This document shows, piece by piece, positions 8,391 through 18,150 of a stretch of 26,381 bases of DNA. Origin of the DNA: Folioceros fuciformis (Eukaryota; Anthocerotophyta; Anthocerotopsida; Anthocerotales). Position 1 is the stretch's first letter, and the number at the start of each line of letters is the position of its first letter. The notes beneath the pieces are model-generated. The model worked only from the letters and a program-made list of their open reading frames with translations, was not told the DNA's origin and did no database searches. Location: the NCBI GenBank assembly GCA_049999805.1, contig JBNGIO010003874.1, positions 1 to 26,381 of the forward strand, given 5' to 3'. A program made the position numbers and the translations under genes.

Positions 8391-9713
8391 ATGGCGGCAG
8401 CTTTTCCTGCGAAGTAAGTTGTTATGCATAATTTACATGAGCCCGGCAGGGTAGGGCATTCCCAGCAGGGAATGTGGCAATCTCGAGTTGCAAATGTAAG
8501 CAACTGTGAGTAGCACAACAATTCCTTCATACTTCTACTCCATTTTTCTCTGCCCAAGCCTGAGGCGAGGAAGGAGCATTTTCTCGCGATGCTGGTGATT
8601 GGAGTGGGCCTGCAGATGCAACATTGTATCACCCGCAGATTCCTACAAACCAGCGTGCTGAGGATTCTTGGTTGCCAGAGATTGCATACATCAAGTTGGA
8701 ATCCGGTGAGAAAGCGGAAGGCGAAAGTCATACCAGGCGATCTAGCGCTGGCAGGGCGGCTATGGGGAGAACGAGTTTCAGTGCGAGCTTTGATTAGCAG
8801 GGCGATGAATCTGAACAAGAAACAAGATCTTTGGTCATGCAGCTTGCAAGAAGACGGAGGCAAAGAAGGTGAGGAGCAGGAGGCTCTACTGCGGGACTGC
8901 CTTAAGAGGCAACTGAAGGAGCTGGAAGCAGTACGTTCGGTCTATCCGGATGAGTTTTGGATGACGGATGACGAGAGTTTTTCGTTGGAACTTCTGTACC
9001 TATGGAATCAAGAAGCGGAGCCTCCACCAGACCTAACGTTGAGTTTCTCAGTTCACCTGGCCGCCATGGGAGATGGGAGTTGCGGCCAGGTGAGTATCCT
9101 CATGTCCTTCCCCCGGCCTTACCCTATCCTGGAACCAGTATCTGTGACAGTGGAATGCGAAGCCCGTGTTTCCAAGAGCCGTCGTACGCTAATCAACTCG
9201 GAAGCTCAAGCTGCAGCAGATAATATGGTTGGTGAAGAAGCTGTGCTGCTAGTGTTGCAGAGAGTGCGACAACTTTGTTCTCATTCGGGAGATCCTGCAA
9301 CCCCTTCACCGCAGGTTGTGTCATTCCCTCCCTCTCCAATGCTGGAGCGCAGGTCAATCTACTTCCACCATATCAAATCTTCTTTGAAGAAGCGGTGCAT
9401 CAAAGAGTGGGGTGCAAAACTCGATCTGGGTGGCTATTGCAAACCTGGATTTCCAGGACTTCTCATATTCGAAGGTGAGGCAGAAGATGTTGCGGAGTTC
9501 GTGAGACGGATCAGGAAATTGAAATGGCAGTTTATGCAAATCCGAGCTACAGAGCAGGAAGAACCAATTCAAGGTCAGGGAGTCGACGCACTGCGAAGGT
9601 TTCCCTCAGGCATTAAAGAGCTCCCGGAGACGGCGATGGATGAGCTAGCTCGGAAGTGTCGGGATGCTAAACTCGAGCATCTTTTGCTCACTGCATTGAA
9701 AATATTTCGTTGA
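8391..9713 (+). CDS. RWD domain-containing protein 2-like (RWD + Prp3_C/DUF1115)
   Basis: The preferred model is join(8391-8413, 8843-9713), 297 residues. A 23-nt first exon with a plant-like ATGGCGGC start runs to a perfect GTAAGT donor at 8414. The acceptor TGCAG ends at 8842, and the phases match. The alternative is an uninterrupted frame from ATG 8589 (374 residues), whose first 85 residues would then be unspliced intron. Residues about 26-151 form an RWD domain with the signature YPxxxP (YPILEP, about 101-106). Residues about 179-288 match the Prp3_C/DUF1115 domain (YFHHIKSS, EWG, GGYCKPGFPG, FEGE). This two-domain layout and length match RWDD2A/B proteins. Their molecular role is poorly defined; RWD domains are protein-interaction modules of ubiquitin-E2-like fold. 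The gene converges on the DUF688 gene, 449 bp stop to stop. Confidence 0.87.
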
Positions 9714-10162
9714 AAGCTCGTCACACAACACAATAGGTACAGCTTCTATTTAGCACGGCTAGCAGCTAACCCCAGTTGACAAACCGACGCTCTAAGAATG
9801 GCATATACCCCCGTAAAGGTCTGTAAAAATGGAGGACATTAAATTTCCGTGGGTGGCGGGACCTCATTACTGACCTCATTGACATAACTACATCGGGAAT
9901 GAAATTTGTCTATCTATCCGCCTGTTTTACAAATTGGTGGAGTTTGCTTATTTTGTCTAGTCGATTACTATTTGCAGCGCGAAGTACATATGTATGGTGG
10001 GATGCACCACAGAGTTATTATCCCTAGGTCGCTGAAGTACGTCTTTTGGGCATCCCATATTGCCGGGATGGCCTAGGCCTGCGTCCACCATTGTTGCAGT
10101 AAAACAGGGCCCCGACAACCATAGTTGCACCTCTTGGTGCATCCCTACAGATGGTCAACTTT
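9714..10162. other. Convergent intergenic region
   Basis: The space between the stop codons of the RWDD2-like gene (plus) and the DUF688 gene (minus), 449 bp. It must hold both 3' UTRs and polyadenylation sites. It is AT-richer than the flanking genes. I see no gene or strong inverted repeat. Confidence 0.6.
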
Positions 10163-12856
10163 TCAAACCATGGTGGTAGGAACCAAACCAAGGTCAGTAC
10201 GTTTGAGCTCATCCGAAAGTGCGGGGCGATCTGACGACGTAGAGGTGTTGCCGGATCTCACGACGACCTGCCACCTGAAGTCTGCTTCGGTTCTCTCGTA
10301 CTGCTTCTTGGGCAGGAGCAGTTGTGGAACAGGCTTGAGGGCATTCATGGGAGACGCAGGGAGATTGGCCCACAGCCAGGATTCCGCTGGAGATGGCGGC
10401 AGAGGGGGTACCATGTGCAGGACGCTCCTGGGAGATTCTTTCTCTTTACGATTGCGCGCTGCCAGGGGCCATCCTTTGCCGGCCGACACGACAGAAGCAG
10501 ACTCGTCTACATCCGTGGACATGCTGCGCCCACTGCTGGTTTGTGAAGATGAGCTCTCCCGCTGCACCAACTTCGTGTCAGAGATGGACTGGGCGTCAGA
10601 GTCGTAGATGAAGCTGTTGTCGCTGCTTCTGTTGGATTCAGCACCCTCCGAGCGGTCGAGCAGAAAAGGTTGCACTCCATCGCCGTGCTTGGACCCAGCG
10701 TTGCTGTGTCTTGGAGGGCTGGATGCGCTGCTTGTTTTGGGAGAAGTAGCCACCCGAGTAACACCGGGGCACATGTTGACGTTCCGAGACTCTGGCTTGG
10801 TCCACCTCTCGATTGCCAGGAAATCCTCGAGCTTGGCTCTTCCTTGCAAGCCATCAGGGACTCCATCCGAGCTGGAAGAGCGGTCCTGCGAGCCCGTAAA
10901 ATTTCGTCGCCCAGATCTGATAGGGACAGGGTCGGGGTCGGGGTCGGAGGCCCTACTGTTGGCAGGCACCCCTAAGAACCCTTTGACCTCGTGTACCGGA
11001 GATGACAAACTTGGGCTGCCAATGCGGTGAGTCGGTGTACCAGCCTTGCTCGCCAACAGAGCCTCCTGAATCCCAGCAAGCGGGTTTGAGCTGACGTCAT
11101 CGAAGTCAGCACTACCAGACCTCTTGCCTCTACGGATCTCATTCACCACCTCCGGGCCATCCTCAAAGAAATGGCTGGTCACGAAATGAGAGGGCGCGCT
11201 CCTTGCCAAGCTCGCGTCTGCCTGGATAAACTTTTCTTGAACGTTGGAAATGAAACGAGGTGCACTCGTGTGCGGGCTCTTGCTCACCATCTTGAACTGG
11301 TTTTGCGTCTCCACCACCTCCATCAACCTCCGATCATCCGATTCATCATCTCCCGACCAGAACTCGCTCCGGACGTCCTCAAATTGTGCTTCCTGCTCGT
11401 ACGGATGTAGTCCACGGGGACTGCAAACCAAGGGAGACCGCATGTGCGGACCCCGGATCTTGGGTTTGAGAGGAAAGCACAGATTAGACTGCCCAAACAC
11501 CCTCGCCACTCCACGAGGAAGGATTCCGCAACCTATCTTGACAGCCAGGTTGGACACGTGGTCACGCTCTTCATCGTCCTCCTCCTCCTCGTCCTCCTCC
11601 TCCTCCACTTCCAGCTGCTTGACAGCAACAAATCTGGAAACAGGGCGCGCGGCAGAGAGAGCGCTCCGCCTGCGCGAATGAAGACCAAGCGGGCGCCGAT
11701 CAGGAGAATCGGACTCCTGAGCCGCAATCCTCCCTCCATGCTCCTTGGTGTCGCTTGTCATGGCCTTGGCGGCCGGCAGGAACCTCTGCAAGATGAAATC
11801 CCGGTTCGATGGATCCGATTCAGCCACAGACGGCCGCCCGCCTTGCGAGACCCCGCTCATAACGCTAACAGGATAGCTGGTCTGAGCGAAGGTTTCCGCT
11901 GCATCCGAAAAGACATCATTATCCTCACTAGGCGAGACCGCAGGGCCTCTCGCAAGCCGCACCCTTGTAGCAACAGCCACCCCCGCATTGGCAGGGGCCC
12001 GCGGGGAAGAACTGATGGAAGAATCGGAAGAGAAAACGTTGCTGCTGCTGAAGGACTGCTTGCACAAATGCGCTCTTCTCTCCGCTGCCCGATCGCGAGC
12101 CGGGGAACCAGCCCGATCCGACGGTTCGCTGATGGCGCTCAGCGCAATCTCCCCGAAGAACGACCGCTTTGTCACTCTTTCCTCGAATGCCCGTAAACTG
12201 GCCACATCTTGCCCGGTTCCCCGATTCACCGCCATCTTCCCTCGGCTGGCATTCCTGTGCGCAGTATTCTTCGCTCTGCCTCCGTCGCCAGCAGCGGGAA
12301 CTGGAGCCTTGTATTTTCGCTCTTCTTCAACAGCGTTCACATGGTTCCCTTCCTCTACTTCCTCCTCCTCATCCTCCTCCACCTCCACGCTCCCTTCCAC
12401 CTCCTCATGATCATGCGTATCGGCAAGAACGGGAGCTGCCGCCGTGGCAGCCGGAGCAACAGCAGCAGTAGTAGTAGCAACTGCTCTTCCTCTGCCTCCT
12501 CCAGCTCCCCCTCTCCCTCGTGCACCAACGACAGGAGAAGAAGGCGGTGGTGGAAGATGTGGAATTATGGAAGAAGAAGGCTCCCCCTGCTTAGCCTTGG
12601 ACACCCCGGGAGCCCGCTCCCAAAAGAAAGGCACAGCACCAGGACTCCTCACGGAATCGGTATCATCAAAATCCAGACTCGGCGGCGCAAATTCCGAGCC
12701 AACAGCACTAGAGCTCCTGGCAGAAGACGCAACCGATCCCGAATCCACATCAAGCTTAAATCCGTAGTGCCGCCGGACCGAAATGAACGGTGCATTGTAG
12801 TCCAGCTGCTGCTGCGGCACTTGAAGCACTAAAACTCCAGCTCCGGATCCCTCCAT
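10163..12856 (-). CDS. DUF688 family protein
   Basis: One open frame of 897 residues. The first ATG is at 12856; upstream in-frame codons include a TTG but no ATG close by. N-terminal signatures are LDYNAPFISVRRH (about 18-30) and SPGAVPFFWERAPG (about 71-84), the hallmarks of plant DUF688 proteins. The C terminus carries PLPPSPAESWLW (about 818-829), another block known from this family. In between the protein is mostly disordered, with Ser, Pro and Arg richness and two acidic runs (EVEEDEEEEVEEG near 165 and a similar run near 425). No membrane segment or signal peptide is seen. The family is plant-specific with no established biochemical function; I assign none. It is longer than the few-hundred-residue members I know, owing to low-complexity expansion. 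A small intron cannot be excluded. Confidence 0.85.
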   Translation of the reverse strand: MEGSGAGVLVLQVPQQQLDYNAPFISVRRHYGFKLDVDSGSVASSARSSSAVGSEFAPPSLDFDDTDSVRSPGAVPFFWERAPGVSKAKQGEPSSSIIPHLPPPPSSPVVGARGRGGAGGGRGRAVATTTAAVAPAATAAAPVLADTHDHEEVEGSVEVEEDEEEEVEEGNHVNAVEEERKYKAPVPAAGDGGRAKNTAHRNASRGKMAVNRGTGQDVASLRAFEERVTKRSFFGEIALSAISEPSDRAGSPARDRAAERRAHLCKQSFSSSNVFSSDSSISSSPRAPANAGVAVATRVRLARGPAVSPSEDNDVFSDAAETFAQTSYPVSVMSGVSQGGRPSVAESDPSNRDFILQRFLPAAKAMTSDTKEHGGRIAAQESDSPDRRPLGLHSRRRSALSAARPVSRFVAVKQLEVEEEEDEEEEDDEERDHVSNLAVKIGCGILPRGVARVFGQSNLCFPLKPKIRGPHMRSPLVCSPRGLHPYEQEAQFEDVRSEFWSGDDESDDRRLMEVVETQNQFKMVSKSPHTSAPRFISNVQEKFIQADASLARSAPSHFVTSHFFEDGPEVVNEIRRGKRSGSADFDDVSSNPLAGIQEALLASKAGTPTHRIGSPSLSSPVHEVKGFLGVPANSRASDPDPDPVPIRSGRRNFTGSQDRSSSSDGVPDGLQGRAKLEDFLAIERWTKPESRNVNMCPGVTRVATSPKTSSASSPPRHSNAGSKHGDGVQPFLLDRSEGAESNRSSDNSFIYDSDAQSISDTKLVQRESSSSQTSSGRSMSTDVDESASVVSAGKGWPLAARNRKEKESPRSVLHMVPPLPPSPAESWLWANLPASPMNALKPVPQLLLPKKQYERTEADFRWQVVVRSGNTSTSSDRPALSDELKRTDLGLVPTTMV

Positions 12857-14565
12857 CAATCCGATCAATCTTGGTCGCTCCTCTTCCTCCTCCTCCTTGA
12901 TTTCTTCTTTCCCTTTCTTCCCCCTCTTGCTCTTGCTCTTGCTGCTCCTCCTTGTCTCACCCGCTCCAGCTCATCTGACGGCTCCAGTTCCTTGTGCCAT
13001 TCTTCCAACCACCGATCGTTTCTGCACAGATCTCGCAAAAAGAGGGAAGTCCAGCGGAATTACTCGCGTCTGCAGCCTTCCGTGCTTCCACCGCCCCTGC
13101 CACACCCGCAGCCACTGCCAGAGCCTGACTCGAGGCCTGAAGCCTGTGAGCGCGTCCTTGTCCTGAGCCTGCCGCTGCGCTCAGAGAGCTGTCTGCAGGT
13201 TTGCAGCAAGCGCCACAGCCAGCGAGCGGCCCCCGCGCAGAGAAGGAGGTCCGGGCCCGGACCGGACAGGGGCCGCGCCGAACCTATGAGTCGGCAGAGG
13301 GTGGGAACCGGAGGCCCGCATCATTGGCGGGTCTGCCCTCACCAAGCCCCCCCACAGCTGTCCGGATGTATTCCCTTGCCACCAACCGGGGAGCAGTAGA
13401 AAGCATCCAGGCGGAGGGCATTGTGTGGCAGGCGACCCGCGACGACCAGGCGGCTAGAGTAACGCGGCACGTCGCAGGCGACAGCATCCCGTGACTTCCA
13501 CCAACACACGCCACACTCCCCGTTGATTCACTTCCCGTCGCCCCCCGCACTTCATGCCGACGCCTAGGCGACACCCAGACCCCCTCCGTGCGTTGCCATC
13601 GTTTTGCCGACCCTACTGGCGGGCCTCCCCCGGCACCTGCCCTCCCTCACCGACGCGGTCTGTGGGGCCACACCGGCACCGAGCCTACTTCCCGAACCTC
13701 CGTTTCCCGGAACAAGCCTGATGCCCGCGTGGTGCGAGGCAAGCTTGGGGGAAAGGATAGGCGGAGAGGCTTCTTCCTGGTGATGGTGATGGTGATTTGC
13801 GCCGTTCCGATTGGGGGGTCCCAAGCGAGTGGGAGTCGGGCAGGCAGGGGCCAGGCAGGGACATGACATGCAGCATGTAATAACCATGATTGAAGGCATG
13901 AAGCGGTCGTGATCCAGCAGTAAAACGTACATAGTGTGTAATAACAAAAACAGTAGGGGGCAAAGTTGGAGGTGCGGAGGCGGGTTTGGTTGGGAAGTCC
14001 TGACCACCTGGGTCCCAGCGCACGCGGATCGGCGCACTGGCTCTGCTCTGATGAGAATGGAGGGCGGACGCCTGGCTGTGGCCGTGGCCGTGGCCTGGCT
14101 CTGGCGATGATGAGATGGGCATCCCGATCGCAGGAATCGAGCCACGCAGACTCGGCCAAGCTTGTGTCAGACGCACACAGGGAGGTCTGGAGACGGAGAC
14201 GTGAAACAAGCCAAAGTCACAAAGCTCGGGCCAAGGGCCCGCGGGCCCCAAACTGTGACACAAGAATCCCCCTTGGCCCCCTTCCACATCCGCTTCCCCT
14301 TCCCTTCCCTGCCCTGCCATTTCGCACCTGCAGGTCAGGCCTGACATTCCAACCGCAGTAAAGCTGTCCTGACCCCGGTCAGTCCAACAGCACACATATC
14401 TGTAGCTGGCAAGCAGCAACTTGGAAAGCGCAGTGCCGTGCTCCTTCCTCTGCCCCTGCTGGCCTTGTCTGGCCTCGACTGACAGCCTACTGTATAGAAC
14501 TTTGCCACTTTCCGCCTTCTTCACACCACCTTTCCTGGCAATTCTTGAACCTTCCGAAGGTTACT
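12857..14565. other. GC-rich intergenic region upstream of the DUF688 gene
   Basis: It begins with a pyrimidine-rich run on the plus strand (about 12880-12960, CTTGCTCTT and CTCCTCC units), which is purine-rich in the likely 5' leader of the DUF688 gene. The remainder is GC-rich with simple-repeat patches (TGATGG near 13780, GTGGCC near 14080). A long minus-strand open frame (13685-14524) has no recognisable domain and looks like a by-product of GC content. No gene called. Confidence 0.55.
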
Positions 14566-14582
14566 AAAACCCTAACCCTAAC
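14566..14582 (-). repeat. Short telomere-like tract / telobox
   Basis: AAAACCCTAACCCTAAC, two telomere-type units, about 36 bp beyond the 3' end of the tRNA gene. Telobox motifs (AAACCCTAA) are known in plant promoters of translation-related genes. Here it lies downstream of the tRNA, so it may be just another interstitial telomere fragment. Confidence 0.6.
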
Positions 14583-14594
14583 TTAGGAGTTTGG

Positions 14595-14598
14595 AAAA
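14595..14598 (-). terminator. Pol III terminator of tRNA-Ala
   Basis: TTTT on the minus strand, 20 bp past the 3' end of the tRNA gene. This is a minimal RNA polymerase III stop. Confidence 0.6.
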
Positions 14599-14618
14599 TT
14601 CAGAGAGAGTTCAAGAAG

Positions 14619-14691
14619 TGGAGATGCGGGGTATCGATCCCCGTACCTCTCGCATGCTAAGCGAGCGCTCTACCATCTGAGCTACATCCCC
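14619..14691 (-). tRNA. tRNA-Ala (anticodon AGC)
   Basis: 73 nt, no intron. On the minus strand it starts GGGGATG and ends CATCTCC plus discriminator A; the 7-bp acceptor stem pairs fully with one G-U. The D arm is GCTC/GAGC, the anticodon stem CTCGC/GCGAG with loop TTAGCAT, and the T arm CGGGG/CCCCG with loop ATCGATA. Anticodon AGC (read as IGC) decodes alanine. An AT-rich TATATAA-like element (about 14723-14732) and a CAA on the minus strand (14707-14709) lie upstream, as is usual for plant tRNA genes. It looks functional. Confidence 0.97.
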
Positions 14692-15265
14692 ATGCTGTCG
14701 GCAGACTTGTAACATTAGTACATTATATAATTAACCCAGGTGGTATTCAGAACATGTTTTACCCGTCATCCCATCCCGTGGCACTGGGGGTCAAGGAACT
14801 AATTTAACAGGAAAACCATTGGACAACTGGACGAGGACCTCGTCGCTGGAGCTGTGATTCCACGGAGATGAATGTCAACCTTTCAAACGTCCAAGGAGCT
14901 GATCCATCGCCCACAAATGAGAAGAGGCCAGATACCGGAGGCTTTGGGAGCAGCAGCTGTGATCCACTAGAAACCAGCGTCCACGCTTCACATCTACGAG
15001 CTGATGGAATCCAGCTCCACGACGGGAAAGGACCTTCCTCCACCCACACAGCACCACCATACCAAATAGCCAAATGACACACTGTGACGTATGACCAAAA
15101 GACATGGAACCAGCCAGCACAAAAGCTGGTGGATGCTGGTACCGGTGGAGGTCTTTTGCCCTTCGCACACCACCTTCCCCAGTCCCCACCACACACCACC
15201 CCACTCCTCCACCGCCACGAAAAATGTTACTCACATATATCCCATATTGCTGCTGAATATGGCAT

Positions 15266-15311
15266 CACGTGACGAGAATTATAATATTCTTTTCCATGTA
15301 TTGAACGTGTC
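15266..15311. promoter_or_regulatory. Two ABRE-like ACGTG elements
   Basis: CACGTGAC (15266-15273), a G-box with an ACGTG core, and ACGTGTC (15305-15311) lie 38 bp apart and about 340-390 bp upstream of the TATA box. Paired ACGTG cores of this kind bind ABI5/AREB-type bZIP factors and drive abscisic-acid and desiccation responses in land plants. Their use here is inferred from motif and position only. Confidence 0.5.
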
Positions 15312-15652
15312 ACGAAACTTGCGTTCATTCTTACTGCATGCTAATTTTCGCCCCGGACCCGCGCGGCGATGTGTCGGCCCTGCAGCTCCGATTTGCAAAG
15401 GCGTTTTCCGTGAATATAGAAACATGGTGTGAAATGAATGAGGAAAAGGACCCGGCATGGCGTCCTCGAAGGAAGAGCCCGAATTTTCAGGTCATCCGGG
15501 TCTTGCAGCTCCAGCCAGCGTGCCTGCCTGTGTGCCGCCTCAAAAATCTCCCCTCCCTCCAGCTGGCCTCCTAACCCCGCCTCTGTCTGGCGGAGGAAGG
15601 TGTAACTAAGTTTGCCCCTTCCCCCATTCCCCGGTGCTGGCCTTTGGGATGG

Positions 15653-15659
15653 TATATAA
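15653..15659 (+). promoter_or_regulatory. TATA box of the first root-cap gene
   Basis: TATATAA, 107 bp upstream of the ATG. A start about 30 bp downstream would give a 5' UTR of about 80 nt. The paralogue has a TATA element at a similar distance. Confidence 0.75.
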
Positions 15660-15765
15660 GCCAAGGGGTCGCTAGTCCTGGAGCATCAGAGCAGTCGGGC
15701 AACCAGGCTTTGGAGTTCCCACATCCCCGCGCTTTCCCTCCCGTCTTCCTCCCGACCTTCGAGCT

Positions 15766-16916
15766 ATGGCTTCTGTCTTCCTGGCCGCTGCTCTCCTGGC
15801 CTTCGTGGCCCTCCTGGCTGTCCACCCGGCGGACGCATGGAAGAGTACACCATCTCTCCCCTCTTTCTCCTCGTGCTGCTCGGGAGATGCATTCCGGTTG
15901 CAGCATCTCGCATTGCGTCCGCTTGTGATGTGCATGGCTGTGCGTTGCAGTCCACTGTAGTTCACTGTGGGGCAGTGTGGGTGCGAGGAGCAAGCTGTGA
16001 TTTGATGTGAGCCTGACTCTTGGGTTTGCGGCGTTATTTTAATGCAGAGTGCTACAAGACTGGAGGTGTGTGTGGAGATCCCGCCCTGGTCGGAGGAGAT
16101 GGTGTGGCTTTCTACTTCCACGGCCACAGGGACGCGGATTTCTGCCTTGTGTCCGATAGCAACCTCCACATCAACGCCCACTTCATCGGGAGGAGGAATG
16201 AGGGCATGCGCCGGGACTTCACCTGGGTGCAATCTCTGGGTATCCTCTTCGGAACCCACCAGCTCTACATTGGAGCCAACAAGGTGACCCCTCGACCCGG
16301 AATTGCATTCGGAAGCTTGTACGCTTTCGTCGACTGCGGCGCGCGGTACATCCTGTCTTCTCACGTTCGCATTGCGTTGCATTCGCAGGTCGCCAGCTTT
16401 GACAACTCCGTGGACCACTTCGTCCTGGCGTTCGACGCGAGCCCCGTGGTGCTGCCTCCCGGCGCCGGCGCTACTTGGTTTACGCTCGACGACGGCGTGA
16501 AAATCACCAGGACCGAAGCAACCAACTTCCTCGCTGTGGAAGTCGAGAATCAGTTCTCCCTCAATGTCCGAGTGGTCCCGGTGAGCCAGGAGGAGAATGT
16601 GTTGCACAACTACGGCATTCCGGTCGACAACTGCTTCGCCCACCTGGAGCTGAGCTTCAACTTCCACTCCCTCTCCCCGAGCGTGTCCGGCGTGCTGGGC
16701 CAGACCTACCGCCCCGACTTTACCCACACCGAGGTCGTGAAGCCCGGCCAGACCATGCGCACCCTCCACGAAGAGCTCAATTTCTCCTCATCCTCCCTCA
16801 TGAAGCCGGACTGCGCCGTCACCCGATTCAACGGCGTCTCCGCCTCCGACATTCTGCAGAACCTCCCCGAGATCAGCTGCAGCACCGAGGGCAAGGGCCT
16901 CGTCTGCCGTCGCTAG
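15766..16916 (+). CDS. Secreted root-cap domain (LEA-related) protein, copy 1
   Basis: Three exons: 15766-15844, 16048-16283 and 16389-16916, giving 280 residues. Introns are 203 bp (phase 1, GTACAC...TGCAG) and 105 bp (phase 0, GTGACC...CGCAG). Residues 1-24 form a signal peptide (hydrophobic run ending PADA). The mature protein carries GGDGVAFYFHG, FCLVSD, LHINAHFIGRR and RDFTWVQS in exon 2, then VEVENQF, DNCFAHLEL, GVLGQTYRPDF and DC..TRFNG in exon 3. These are diagnostic of the plant Root_cap (PF06830) proteins annotated as LEA-related. Angiosperm members usually have a Cys/Pro-rich region before GGDG; here it is reduced to a short CYK...VCGDP segment. Location is inferred to be apoplast or cell wall; biochemical function is unknown. 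The second intron contains no stop and is a multiple of three, so retained transcripts would also be coding. A paralogue follows 1.7 kb downstream. Confidence 0.9.
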
Positions 16917-16943
16917 AACAATCCCACGCTCTGCACTTCCCCA

Positions 16944-16980
16944 CCCAGTCCCCACTGGAGCCTTTCTCCTGGGGACTGGG
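16944..16980 (+). other. 3' UTR stem-loop of root-cap copy 1
   Basis: CCCAGTCCCC (16944-16953) and GGGGACTGGG (16971-16980) form a perfect 10-bp stem 28 nt after the stop codon, with a 17-nt loop holding a further GGAG/CTCC pairing. The role is unknown; it may affect mRNA stability or 3' processing. Confidence 0.6.
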
Positions 16981-18150
16981 CGAGGATGTGGGCAGACTCA
17001 GGCTTCAGCAGCATCGCAGCAAGTCATGCCCCGATGATGACTACATCAGCGAATTCCGCACCTCCCTTCGACCTCGATTTCTCTTGTCCATCATGATGGC
17101 AGTTCTAAGAACGCCCAGATGGCTCACCCGTCTTTCTTACTTGTGAATGAATGTCAGTTAGTGTAAACAGGAGGAAATGACATGCTTGATGCGTCCAAGC
17201 AGCAGTCCAATATACAGTCTACGGCTCCCTCAACCCCACTGCGCTTCGAAGAAAACGCAGGCGGGGAGATGGAACTTACAATAAAGAACGGTTTGTTTAA
17301 ACTTGGCCAACTCCACTTAGCATTCCGTTCCTGCCGACATGATGGGCCGGAATCCGTCCTTCTCCAGCTTCCTCTCACACATGTGCAGCCTAAACGACGC
17401 AGAGCTTAAGACAAACAACGCCGGCAAGACAGTGCTTTCTTCAGGAGCGCTGCAGTCGGGGAAGACCATCGCCCGATTCTCACTCCACTATCGAGGATGC
17501 ATGTCACGTGCAGAAATGCATCCCCACCTGCATTCTTTTATGTTTTCGCATTTCCAAGGACAAAAACGTGGCTTGGACAGTCACCTACGCGACTGCTAAC
17601 CAGCTTTTGCCACAGGGTTGACGGTAATTGTTGATCTCCTTTCGAACTTTTCTTCACCGTAATTTAGATTCATATCTTGCAACGTTCGTCCCAAGAGAAG
17701 ACGGTGGTGTTTTGATACGAGAAAAGAACCTCCCTACGTACCTAAAGGTGATACGAACCAGTCGTGTTGCTGCCTTCCATTGGAGGTGTCCTTTTGATGG
17801 ACACCTTTCGTGCGATTCAATGGAGAGCGTCTTGTCATTTCCTTTCGGATATGTGTCCCAATCTGGTTGATCGAACCCTTTGGTGTGGAGAGTGGGGGTG
17901 GGGAAGATGTTGAATGCAGAAACGGTGTGATTTTGTACTGCTTCCTCTCAGGCAATGTGAATTATTGGTGTAATTTTCATGAAAGACCGAAGGGAGTAAT
18001 GTTCTCCCCAGCTGCGCACGAAGGGACGGAAGGGTCCAGAATCTTAGGAGGTGCAGACCGTTTGCATTACTTGACATGGGTTTGAACATCCCTGTCATCC
18101 GGGAGTGCATCTAATCGTGGACACATGGTTGATGTCTCTGACAAGTGGGG
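16981..18150. other. Intergenic region between the root-cap paralogues
   Basis: No gene recognised. A possible polyadenylation signal AATAAA lies at 17280-17285. A perfect palindrome CCATCATGATGG lies at 17088-17099. A perfect stem AGGTGTCC / GGACACCT with a 7-nt loop occupies 17784-17806. Short open frames are present but without family features. Confidence 0.55.

Larger units (their letters stand above)
14692..15765. other. Intergenic and promoter region of the first root-cap gene
   Basis: No gene recognised. Open frames on both strands between 14804 and 15430 have no family features. The right half is the promoter of the root-cap gene at 15766, with ABRE-like motifs and a TATA box listed separately. 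Confidence 0.6.

Noticed and set aside
12857-12868. DUF688 start at 12868
   Set aside because: The codon on the minus strand is TTG. ATG at 12856 is the first good start.
13685-14524. A 279-codon minus-strand frame upstream of the DUF688 gene
   Set aside because: Low-complexity, Pro/Ser/His-rich reading in GC-rich DNA, with overlapping long frames in other phases and no recognisable domain.
16020-16047. Reading copy 1 as one uninterrupted 298-codon gene from 16020
   Set aside because: It would begin at TTG inside intron 1 and would lose the signal peptide. The spliced model agrees with the paralogue in exon lengths and phases.
15672-16769. A 365-codon open frame antisense to root-cap copy 1, and similar antisense frames over copy 2 (18584-19375 and 19188-19679)
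   Set aside because: They run opposite to well-supported exons, cross intron boundaries, and their reading results from the GC-rich third positions of the sense gene. No family resemblance.
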